DNA of 5,786 nucleotides from the NCBI GenBank assembly GCA_002405405.1, contig DHLT01000089.1, forward strand, positions 384-6,169. Reading direction: 5' to 3'. This DNA is from Ignavibacteria bacterium UBA4661 (lineage in GTDB: Bacteria > Bacteroidota > Ignavibacteria > Kapaibacteriales > UBA4661). Shown piece after piece: positions 1 to 5,786 of the stretch. The translations under genes were made by a program, and so were the position numbers. The notes beneath the pieces were generated by a model. The model made no database searches. It saw only the letters and a list, made by a program, of their open reading frames with translations, and was not told the DNA's origin. Positions within the stretch are counted from its first letter, which is position 1. Each line of letters begins with the position of its first letter.

Positions 1-2112
1 CCCGGTACGCTCCGGCGCACACGCCACGACGATACGTGATTGCGCCTCACCATAGAATGCACCAAGCGTTTTAGTACCGAGATTCACTTCGGCACCCAAC
101 TCTCCTTGCGAATGCACACTTGACTCTGCTAACGCAATTGCCAAGCCGCCTTCTGCTGTATCATGAGCGGAATGGACGATACCCGAGCGAATTGCTTCGA
201 GAATTGCTTTCTGCAAACGTACTTCTTCTTCCAACTCAAAACTCGGCGCTGATCCGCCATACATGCCATAGACTTGTTTAAGATACTCACTCATACCAAG
301 CTCTTCATTGCCGGTACGATGCACTCCCATCAAGAAAATGGCATCACCCTCCTGCGTAAAGCCCGTTCGCGCGATGTGTGCAACATTGTCGATTAATCCC
401 AGCATACCAATTGTTGGTGTTGGAAAGACAGCGTGATTCTGCGACTCATTATGAAAGCTGACATTCCCGCCGGTAACAGGTGTACCGAGAGCGCGACATG
501 CCGCACCCATACCGCGAATAGCTTCTTTGAATTGCCAATACACTTCCGGATCATACGGATTACCAAAATTGAGACAATTGGTAATCGCTACCGGCTCCGC
601 ACCGGTACACGCTACATTACGTGCTGCTTCAGCAACTGCCATCATGCCTCCTTTGTACGGATCAGCATACACATAGCGTGCATTACAATCGGTGCTTACG
701 GCAATCGCTTTACCGGGTAACTCTTTTAACCGTATCACCGCCGCATCGGCTTCAGCACGAGCAACAGTGTTTGTACCGACTTGCGAATCATACTGTTCAA
801 AAATCCATTTTTTACTGGCTATTGTCGGTGCGGACAAAAGCATCCAAAAGGCTTGGTCGATAGTTACTTTCTCGGGAAGAGTATCAATGTTCACTGCACG
901 AAGTTCTTGTATATAGCCTGCTTCTTGCCACTCTCGTTCATACACCGGTGCACCACCACCCAACACCAAAGACTGCGCAGGGATTTCAACGATTTGTTTA
1001 CCATTGCGATATACTCGCAAATACTGCGAATCTGTTACAGTACCGATTTGCACAAAAGGAACATCCCACTTGTCGCATATCGCTTGAGCAATATGTTCCT
1101 TGCCTTTTTCAATAACGGCAAGCATACGTTCTTGGGATTCCGACAACATAATTTCAAAGCCGGTCATGCCGGGTTCACGCAGAGGAACATGATCAAGATT
1201 TACTTCCATACCAACCTGCCCTTTGGCAGACATTTCGGATGTCGAGCAACAAATACCTGCCGCCCCCATATCCTGCATACCAACAACCGCACCGGAAGCA
1301 ATCAATTCCAGCGTGGCTTCAAGCAAGACTTTTTCAGCAAAAGGATCACCCACTTGTACAGTCGGTCGCATATCTTCGGGATTTTCATCGAATTCTGCCG
1401 ATGCCATCGAAGCACCACGAATACCATCACGTCCCGTTCGACCGCCCAAAATAAACACCGGGTTCCCTGCGCCACTTGCCGTAGCTGATGCAGTCTGCCC
1501 TACTTTCACAATACCGACTGCCATCGCGTTCACAAGGGGATTGTCGGTATAACATTCATCAAAATATACTTCGCCACCCACCGTTGGAACACCAAAGCAA
1601 TTTCCATAATGACCAATCCCTTGCACAACACCCCGCACAAGAAATTTCGTACGTGACGAGGTAAGATTTCCAAACCGAAGAGAATTCAATGCTGCAATCG
1701 GTCGTGCACCCATGGTGAAAATATCACGGAGAATCCCCCCCACACCTGTTGCCGCTCCCTGTACAGGCTCAATTGCAGAGGGATGATTGTGCGATTCGAT
1801 TTTAAAAGCAATGGCATAGCCTTCGCCAATGTCAATGAGTCCTGCATTTTCTTCGCCTGCTTCGACAAGCATTCGCCCACCCGAACGTGGCAGTGTTTTG
1901 AGTTGAAGAATAGAATTTTTATACGAACAATGTTCGCTCCACATAACAGAATACACACCCAGCTCGGTGTAGGTTGGAATGCGACCCAAAACGGCGCAAA
2001 TCCGCTCGAATTCATGATCTTTTAGCCCTAACTCGCGGGCAGTTTCCACAGTGCAAGCAAGTTCGGAATACAGGTGTTCGGGCACGGGTGCGTACTGTGC
2101 AGGTGTTGCCAT
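1..2112 (-). CDS. purL: Phosphoribosylformylglycinamidine synthase subunit PurL (small form; 3' end cut by window edge)
   Basis: PurL is the ATP-dependent synthetase of de novo purine synthesis. It converts FGAR to FGAM in the cytoplasm, using ammonia delivered by the glutaminase PurQ with the help of PurS. The frame is open from ATG at 2112 to the left edge, giving 704 residues without a stop. Family motifs appear in order: [11 protein letters not shown] (residues 57-67), the catalytic/nucleotide region [14 protein letters not shown] (106-119) followed by [14 protein letters not shown] (125-138), [11 protein letters not shown] (187-197), [10 protein letters not shown] (about 250), [26 protein letters not shown] (about 510-525), [11 protein letters not shown] (about 541-551) and [13 protein letters not shown] (649-661). 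Small PurL proteins are usually about 740-760 residues, so only some 40-60 C-terminal residues are missing. The small form predicts separate purQ and purS genes elsewhere. No Shine-Dalgarno sequence precedes the ATG; the start rests on N-terminal length and the lack of a better ATG. It is divergent from miaB. The function is essentially certain. Confidence 0.97.
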   Translation of the reverse strand, partial: MATPAQYAPVPEHLYSELACTVETARELGLKDHEFERICAVLGRIPTYTELGVYSVMWSEHCSYKNSILQLKTLPRSGGRMLVEAGEENAGLIDIGEGYAIAFKIESHNHPSAIEPVQGAATGVGGILRDIFTMGARPIAALNSLRFGNLTSSRTKFLVRGVVQGIGHYGNCFGVPTVGGEVYFDECYTDNPLVNAMAVGIVKVGQTASATASGAGNPVFILGGRTGRDGIRGASMASAEFDENPEDMRPTVQVGDPFAEKVLLEATLELIASGAVVGMQDMGAAGICCSTSEMSAKGQVGMEVNLDHVPLREPGMTGFEIMLSESQERMLAVIEKGKEHIAQAICDKWDVPFVQIGTVTDSQYLRVYRNGKQIVEIPAQSLVLGGGAPVYEREWQEAGYIQELRAVNIDTLPEKVTIDQAFWMLLSAPTIASKKWIFEQYDSQVGTNTVARAEADAAVIRLKELPGKAIAVSTDCNARYVYADPYKGGMMAVAEAARNVACTGAEPVAITNCLNFGNPYDPEVYWQFKEAIRGMGAACRALGTPVTGGNVSFHNESQNHAVFPTPTIGMLGLIDNVAHIARTGFTQEGDAIFLMGVHRTGNEELGMSEYLKQVYGMYGGSAPSFELEEEVRLQKAILEAIRSGIVHSAHDTAEGGLAIALAESSVHSQGELGAEVNLGTKTLGAFYGEAQSRIVVACAPERTG

Positions 2113-2140
2113 GACAAAGACAAGAAAATGTGAAAAGAAA

Positions 2141-2160
2141 ACGCATGGCAATTTATGCGT
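2141..2160. repeat. Perfect 6-bp inverted repeat, possible operator
   Basis: ACGCAT (2141-2146) and ATGCGT (2155-2160) form a perfect dyad around an 8-base AT-rich spacer. The right arm shares its last base with the TAnnTTTG-like element of the presumed miaB promoter, and the dyad lies 29-48 bases upstream of the purL start codon. That position would suit a regulator touching one or both divergent genes. The arms resemble half of the gamma-proteobacterial PurR box, but the spacing is wrong for it. A 6+6 match can arise by chance, so the functional claim is weak. Confidence 0.3.
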
Positions 2161-2204
2161 ATTTTTGCGGTCTTCGTAAAAAACATATTTCTCGATTACT
2201 TTGT

Positions 2205-2210
2205 GGTGGA
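2205..2210 (+). promoter_or_regulatory. Weak ribosome binding site candidate for miaB
   Basis: GGTGGA differs by one base from the GGAGGA-type Shine-Dalgarno core. It lies 9 bases before the ATG at 2220 but only 3 bases before the in-frame ATG at 2214, so it favours 2220. A similar GGTGGA (2249-2254) lies too close (1 base) to the ATG at 2256 to serve it. The site is weak, and FCB-group genes often lack such sites, so it does not settle the start. Confidence 0.3.
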
Positions 2211-2219
2211 ATAATGGTT

Positions 2220-3635
2220 ATGGTAGAATTGCCTGTTCTTTCGTCTGCGGTGGAAATGGATATTCTTGATTCTTCGGTTGAGACAATGCATCATGCTTCG
2301 GCACAAGGCAAGAAGCTGTATGTGGAAACCTATGGTTGCCAGATGAATGTGGGCGATTCCGAGATTGTCAAAGGCGTGATGCACCAATCCGGCTATGCCA
2401 TGACCGACACGCCCGATGATGCCGATGTCATTCTGCTCAACACTTGTGCCATCCGCGACAATGCCGAGAAAAAAATCTATGAGCGACTTAACCATTTGAA
2501 GTATTACAAAAAACGCAATCATGATCTTGTCGTGGGCTTGCTGGGGTGCATGGCTGAGCGACTGCGTGGTGATTTGCTCGGTGAACGTAATCTTGTTGAT
2601 ATTGTTGTTGGTCCTGATGAATATCGCAAAGTACCCGAACTTGTCCATAAAGCAAGTGTCGGCGAACAAGGCATTGCCGTAAAACTCTCACGTGTGGAAA
2701 CCTATGATGACATCGAACCACTTCGCACCGAAGGCATTAGCGCATGGGTATCGATTATGCGCGGATGCGATAAGTTTTGCACCTTCTGTGTTGTACCTTT
2801 TACACGCGGACGTGAACGTTCGCGGAGCTTTACATCGATTGTTGATGAATTAAAGCGCCTATGGGATAATGGCTTCAAAGAAGCGACGCTCCTGGGACAA
2901 AACGTCAACAGCTATCTTGATGAAACACTCAATAAAGATTTTGCTGATCTGCTTGCAGAATCAGCCCGCGCCGTACCGCAAATGCGTATTCGCTACACGA
3001 CATCGCATCCGTATGACATGAGTGATAAACTCATCGAAACAATGGCAGAATATGACAACATTTGTAAGTACATTCACTTACCGGTGCAGTCGGGTTCGGA
3101 TCGCGTTCTTCAAGCCATGAATCGCCATTACACCGTCGCACACTATATCGAGCGCATGCATAAAATCAAATCGCTCATGCCCCACTGCGCGCTTTCAACC
3201 GATATTATCGTAGGTTTCCCGACTGAAACAGAAGAAGAGCACGAAATGACAATGGCTCTCATGCGTGAAGTACGCTACGATGGTGCCTATATGTTCAAGT
3301 ATTCACCCCGTGAAAACACGAAAGCATGGAAAATGAATGATGATATTCCTGATGATGTCAAAACGCGCCGTTTGAATGAAATCATTGAACAACAGCAACG
3401 GATCTCGCACGCGATTAATCAAACAGAAATCGGTAAAACCTTTGACATCTTGGTAGAAGGTCCCAGCAAGCGCAATCCCGCTGAATGGCAAGGGCGCACC
3501 GACTCTAATAAAATTGTCATTTTCTCACATGACCGCTCTGTCAGCGAATCTGCAAGTTCTTATGTGATTGGCGATACCATTCGCGTTCGCATCGAACGTG
3601 CAAGCAGTGCAACGCTGTTTGGTCCGGTTGTTTGA
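2220..3635 (+). CDS. miaB: tRNA-2-methylthio-N6-dimethylallyladenosine synthase MiaB
   Basis: MiaB is a radical SAM methylthiotransferase. It turns i6A37 into ms2i6A37 in tRNAs that read UNN codons, which stabilises codon-anticodon pairing. Three parts are visible (numbering from 2220, 471 residues; E. coli MiaB has 474). The N-terminal UPF0004 domain has cluster cysteines C40 (ETYGCQMN), C76 (LNTCAIRDN) and C110 (GLLGCMAER). The radical SAM domain has the CxxxCxxC triad at C183, C187 and C190 (RGCDKFCTFC), then LLGQNVNSY (about 224), HLPVQSGSD (about 287) and DIIVGFPTET. A C-terminal TRAM domain (about 400-470) contains GRTDSNKIVIF. LGQNVNSY favours MiaB over the paralogues MtaB and RimO. 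The frame stays open upstream to an ATG at 2130, with other ATGs at 2214, 2256 and 2286. I prefer 2220 because GGTGGA at 2205-2210 sits 9 bases before it; 2256 would give an N-terminus of the length I recall for Bacteroidetes MiaB. All catalytic residues are present. Confidence 0.98.
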   Translation: MVELPVLSSAVEMDILDSSVETMHHASAQGKKLYVETYGCQMNVGDSEIVKGVMHQSGYAMTDTPDDADVILLNTCAIRDNAEKKIYERLNHLKYYKKRNHDLVVGLLGCMAERLRGDLLGERNLVDIVVGPDEYRKVPELVHKASVGEQGIAVKLSRVETYDDIEPLRTEGISAWVSIMRGCDKFCTFCVVPFTRGRERSRSFTSIVDELKRLWDNGFKEATLLGQNVNSYLDETLNKDFADLLAESARAVPQMRIRYTTSHPYDMSDKLIETMAEYDNICKYIHLPVQSGSDRVLQAMNRHYTVAHYIERMHKIKSLMPHCALSTDIIVGFPTETEEEHEMTMALMREVRYDGAYMFKYSPRENTKAWKMNDDIPDDVKTRRLNEIIEQQQRISHAINQTEIGKTFDILVEGPSKRNPAEWQGRTDSNKIVIFSHDRSVSESASSYVIGDTIRVRIERASSATLFGPVV

Positions 3636-3659
3636 CAATCTCATACCTTCGACAAATAC

Positions 3660-3687
3660 CAAAGGCAAGCATTTCTGCTTGCCTTTG
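3660..3687. terminator. Bidirectional terminator hairpin between convergent genes
   Basis: CAAAGGCAAGC (3660-3670) and GCTTGCCTTTG (3677-3687) form a perfect 11-bp stem closed by a 6-base loop (ATTTCT). It begins 24 bases after the miaB stop codon and ends 44 bases from the stop codon of the leftward gene, which is where a shared terminator is expected between convergent genes. Neither side has a clean run of U: the plus strand continues TGCTATTATTTCTTC and the minus strand GTATTTGTCG. Termination may therefore be partial, factor-assisted, or the stem may mainly stabilise 3' ends. Confidence 0.65.
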
Positions 3688-3731
3688 TGCTATTATTTCT
3701 TCACATACTGCTTAGAAGTTGTACCGATATA

Positions 3732-5198
3732 CTACAACGTAAAGCGTACAATCGGTGAAATCATAAAGAAGCCCCCCGGAATCTCAAACGGACGGGTTTC
3801 GCGAAGCGCACGTGAGTAACGTGCTTCCAAGAAGAGCCATTGTCCAACCAAAGGAATGTAGGCACGCCCGAGAATCATTTGATTGGCATACTGCAAGCTC
3901 ACCCCGAAAGGGAACTCTCGTTGCTTGCGGTACTCAGCACGCAGATAAATCCAGTCACCGACCTCTTGTGGTCGCCACGAAGCTAAACCATCGACATTAT
4001 TCATTGTGAGTGCTTTCACGCGCTCGCCCACCGGTGTATAAACGAGTGCTTCGCGTACATCGGTATAATTGATACCAAGATCGAAACGTAAATAATCTTC
4101 TGCTTTGTCATCAAGCCATAAATGGTAAAATAATCCGGCTTGACCTGTGGAACGAAGCAATGGAGCCAATGAAAAGTCACCACTGCCTACCGGAAAATTC
4201 GGTCGTACAGGCGTAGGGCGATTGGGCACGGCATATTGCCCATACGTGGTTTCATCAATTCTCTGACCCTCTGCATCGGCAAGAGGCAATTCCACATTGA
4301 TGCTAAAACCGAGCCCGTCAAAGCCCGGCACTGCTTTCGGCAGATACAAATCTAAACCTGCAACAACTTTGGAACCGGGTCCTGCATTCAGAATGCGATT
4401 ATCAATAAAACCAATAGGTGTTTTTTGCCCTGCCAAACCCGATGTCAAACGGTATCCTGCACCCAAATACGCATTCACGAGATAGGGGAACTTTTGTTTA
4501 GTTGCGAGATCTTCGTTTTTATACAATGGACGACGAAGCGTGACCTTGCCTTCGCCTGCCGACCAAAAATGATAGCCAACAGGGTCAGTACCAATTTGAT
4601 TGCGAATAAAAAAGCCTGACTCACCAACTTTGATTGACTGCTCGAACAACGAAAAAACCACTGCATGGTTCGTCAAACCCGGCTCATAGAGAAAGTTTTG
4701 TGTTGGTGTTGCAATGGCAATATTTTTTGGTTTCTCAGGCAACAGAAATTCATGGGCATATGTCAAATTCGTTGCACCTCTACCACCACGAATAAGATCT
4801 AAAATATCGGCATCGATATCGGTCAAGTGCAGAATTGCTTCACCACACTGTACTTGCAGGGGTTGAAATGCACGATTCGGACGGCGTGGTGCGGCAGTAA
4901 CAATAATGCGTGTTTGATCAAGATCTGACTTCTTGACGGGTAGCCCCTGCGCATTACGCAGTTCGTTTGTGCCAATTTTATACTCGAACAAACGATAGAT
5001 CTGCAATGCCAAATCCGGGTCGGTAATGCGCCAGCGTGGCAAGTAGATTTCTACTTCAGGATCAATTGTTTTTAGCGGATGATTTTGCGCCATTGCAGGA
5101 GTAATCGACCACAATGCTACAACACTCATTCCCGCTAGTATGACTGCACGCAAGCGAGAAGCAACATTCTTTTTCATAGACATGAGAAAATAATTCAT
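3732..5198 (-). CDS. Exported protein of unknown family, probable outer-membrane beta-barrel (488 aa)
   Basis: I do not recognise a named family. The N-terminus is a clear Sec signal peptide: basic residues K9-K10 and R15-R17, a hydrophobic stretch at about 18-33, and a signal peptidase I site AMA|QN after A37. No lipobox cysteine is present; the only cysteine is C118. Residues about 38-150 (motifs YLPRWRITDPDLAL, TRIIVTAAPRR, VQCGEAILHLTDID) look like a mixed periplasmic or plug-like segment. From about 170 onward, alternating polar/aromatic stretches rich in Gly, Tyr and Phe (NAYLGAGYRLT, VVAGLDLYLP, LRFDLGINYTD, IYLRAEYRKQ, WLFLEARYSRAL) suggest an amphipathic beta-barrel. The protein ends SPIVRFTL, so the last residue is Leu rather than the usual Phe. 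The ATG at 5198 is chosen because AAGGA lies 9 bases upstream; in-frame ATGs at 5183 and 5177 would also leave a working signal peptide. Being a real exported protein is well supported; the barrel call is inference. Confidence 0.8.
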   Translation of the reverse strand: MNYFLMSMKKNVASRLRAVILAGMSVVALWSITPAMAQNHPLKTIDPEVEIYLPRWRITDPDLALQIYRLFEYKIGTNELRNAQGLPVKKSDLDQTRIIVTAAPRRPNRAFQPLQVQCGEAILHLTDIDADILDLIRGGRGATNLTYAHEFLLPEKPKNIAIATPTQNFLYEPGLTNHAVVFSLFEQSIKVGESGFFIRNQIGTDPVGYHFWSAGEGKVTLRRPLYKNEDLATKQKFPYLVNAYLGAGYRLTSGLAGQKTPIGFIDNRILNAGPGSKVVAGLDLYLPKAVPGFDGLGFSINVELPLADAEGQRIDETTYGQYAVPNRPTPVRPNFPVGSGDFSLAPLLRSTGQAGLFYHLWLDDKAEDYLRFDLGINYTDVREALVYTPVGERVKALTMNNVDGLASWRPQEVGDWIYLRAEYRKQREFPFGVSLQYANQMILGRAYIPLVGQWLFLEARYSRALRETRPFEIPGGFFMISPIVRFTL

Positions 5199-5207
5199 GA
5201 GATAATG

Positions 5208-5212
5208 TCCTT
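5208..5212 (-). promoter_or_regulatory. Shine-Dalgarno site deciding the start of the 488-aa gene
   Basis: On the minus strand AAGGA is followed by 9 bases and then ATG at 5198. This is the best ribosome binding site in the window and supports 5198 over the in-frame ATGs at 5183 and 5177, which have no such site. Its first two bases also belong to the right arm of a small inverted repeat at 5211-5231. Confidence 0.5.
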
Positions 5213-5231
5213 ATTGGGTTACACTCAATAA
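5211..5231. repeat. Small inverted repeat overlapping the ribosome binding site
   Basis: TTATTG (5211-5216) and CAATAA (5226-5231) are perfect inverted copies separated by 9 bases, and a G-T pair can extend the stem inward. On the leftward transcript it would form a weak AU-rich hairpin in the 53-bp gap between the two envelope genes. Its 3' arm runs into the AAGGA site of the downstream gene. It could tune translation or mark an RNA processing point, but such an AT-rich 6-bp stem is barely above chance. Confidence 0.25.
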
Positions 5232-5251
5232 AACGGAATTCTTTACGATAC

Positions 5252-5786
5252 TTAGAATGTCCATACGAGTCGCACAGTCGGGAAAAAGAGGTCTTGTAAT
5301 TCCCATGCTCGGCGACTACGGAATATCGGCGAAGAATACCGTACCTCGGGGCGTACATAGAGTCCTGATTCCCATAATGGCACTTGAATCCACGCATTGA
5401 GCGAAAGCGATTCATCGAAGTATTGTGCTCCACCACCATAGGGCGTTACAGCACCGGTATTCATATACTCGATATTTCCTGCCAACCCAAGAATGGTTTG
5501 CGAAGCAATTTTTGCACTTGTCCATGTTTCCATAACATAACCCGTTCCCCCAACACGGAAACGCAGCAAGTGCGTTGAGTCAATGCGCGCGGCAAAAGAG
5601 TACTGTAATGAACCATTGAAACGCACAAGATAATCAGTATCAAAACGGCTATTAACTTCATTACGAACAACATAGCCTGTTGATACATGAAAGACACCGC
5701 TTTTTTGAATAACATCCACAGGAAAATCGGCAGCTCCATTTAAGCCCCAACCGGCACTTGCCAAACGACGTTTGTTACCGATTTGA
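5252..5786 (-). CDS. C-terminal part of a probable outer-membrane beta-barrel protein (5' end outside window)
   Basis: The frame is open from the right edge to a TAA at 5252-5254, giving 178 residues of the C-terminal part. There is no convincing start inside: the TTG at 5764 has open coding sequence before it (QIGNKRR), so the gene most likely begins beyond the window. Short alternating strands with aromatic girdle residues and small turns are visible (VFHVSTGYVVRNEV, YLVRFNGSLQYSFAARI, HLLRFRVGGTGYVMETW, SLNAWIQVPLWESGLYV, RPEVRYSSP). It ends VRLVWTF, and a terminal Phe with alternating hydrophobics is the classic BamA recognition signal of outer-membrane proteins. It lies 53 bp upstream of the 488-residue gene on the same strand with no strong terminator between them, so the two are probably co-transcribed. 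No family is recognised from this fragment; a porin-like or structural barrel is possible. Confidence 0.75.
   Translation of the reverse strand, partial: QIGNKRRLASAGWGLNGAADFPVDVIQKSGVFHVSTGYVVRNEVNSRFDTDYLVRFNGSLQYSFAARIDSTHLLRFRVGGTGYVMETWTSAKIASQTILGLAGNIEYMNTGAVTPYGGGAQYFDESLSLNAWIQVPLWESGLYVRPEVRYSSPIFRSRRAWELQDLFFPTVRLVWTF

Larger units (their letters stand above)
2113..2219. promoter_or_regulatory. Divergent purL/miaB control region
   Basis: This 107-bp gap between the two head-to-head start codons must hold the start signals for both genes unless transcription enters from elsewhere. On the plus strand, 2160-2167 reads TATTTTTG. This fits the -7 element TAnnTTTG known from Bacteroidetes sigma-ABfr promoters, but there is no TTTG about 19 bases upstream, so the match is partial. 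It would place the miaB transcription start near 2174. On the minus strand only weak sigma70-like hexamers are present, for example TTTACG followed after 19 bases by TAAATT. The region is AT-rich compared with the flanking genes. That it is a divergent promoter region is nearly forced by the layout; the exact elements are guesses. Confidence 0.45.

Noticed and set aside
781..1488. 235-residue open frame on the plus strand inside purL
   Set aside because: It lies opposite the continuous purL frame, which shows family motifs throughout. Its translation is rich in His, Arg, Thr, Phe and Cys with no domain pattern, as expected of an antisense shadow.
1686..2015. 109-residue minus-strand frame within the purL 5' region
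   Set aside because: It is another reading frame of the purL strand. The true frame carries the SEHCSYKNS and [12 protein letters not shown] motifs over the same bases.
2141..2160. Dyad as a PurR operator of the E. coli type
   Set aside because: The PurR box is a 16-bp palindrome with a central CG and no long spacer. Here the arms are separated by 8 bases, so only the ACGCA half is similar.
2113..2213. Purine or preQ1 riboswitch in the purL or miaB leader
   Set aside because: The leaders are too short and lack the paired helices and conserved loop sequences of these riboswitches.
2196..2669. 157-residue minus-strand frame opposite the start of miaB
   Set aside because: It is antisense to the conserved cluster-binding domain of miaB, and its protein has low-complexity His/Asn/Ile content and no recognisable motif.
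3568..3819. 83-residue plus-strand frame spanning the miaB end and the convergent gap
   Set aside because: It overlaps the end of miaB, the hairpin and the end of the opposing gene. It has no ribosome binding site and no protein-like pattern.
5062..5439. 125-residue minus-strand frame bridging the two envelope genes
   Set aside because: It overlaps both the C-terminus of the upstream gene and the signal peptide of the downstream gene in a different frame. The two flanking frames have exported-protein features and explain the sequence better.
1..5786. CRISPR array, tRNA, insertion sequence, attachment site or defence/toxin genes
   Set aside because: No regularly spaced repeats, cloverleaf, transposase or integrase motifs, terminal inverted repeats or toxin-antitoxin pattern were seen. 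Nearly all the sequence is occupied by four coding regions.

Overview
The window reads as an ordinary bacterial chromosome segment with two conserved housekeeping genes and two uncharacterised envelope genes. No mobile element, CRISPR array, tRNA or rRNA is visible. Base composition is moderate and looks even throughout. The MiaB protein resembles Bacteroidetes/Chlorobi-type MiaB, with MNVGDSE after the first cluster motif, NTCAIRDNAEKK, and GLLGCMAER. PurL is the small, stand-alone form rather than the roughly 1200-1300 residue fused form common in Bacteroidetes proper. Shine-Dalgarno signals are weak or absent at the two conserved genes. Together these suggest a member of the Bacteroidetes-Chlorobi-Ignavibacteria (FCB) group, perhaps on the Chlorobi/Ignavibacteria/Kapabacteria side. 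That placement is an inference from remembered family features, not a search result.

Layout: (1) Positions 1-2112, minus strand: purL, cut off at its C-terminal end by the window edge. (2) 2113-2219: a short divergent intergenic region that must carry the start signals of both purL and miaB. It contains a perfect 6+6 bp dyad directly next to a TAnnTTTG-like promoter element. (3) About 2220-3635, plus strand: miaB, complete, with all six cluster-ligating cysteines and a TRAM domain. (4) 3636-3731: a convergent intergenic region with an 11-bp perfect hairpin that probably ends transcription from both sides. (5) 3732-5198, minus strand: an exported 488-residue protein with a signal peptide and a probable outer-membrane beta-barrel, family not recognised. 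(6) 5252-5786, minus strand: the C-terminal 178 residues of another probable outer-membrane beta-barrel protein, running off the right edge. It lies 53 bp upstream of gene 5 on the same strand.

Functionally, purL (de novo purine synthesis) and miaB (tRNA A37 methylthiolation) are independent housekeeping genes that share only a divergent control region. The two envelope genes probably form one transcription unit that runs leftward and ends at the shared hairpin. I found no convincing evidence of a new multi-gene system. The least explained part of the window is the pair of unrecognised outer-membrane proteins.
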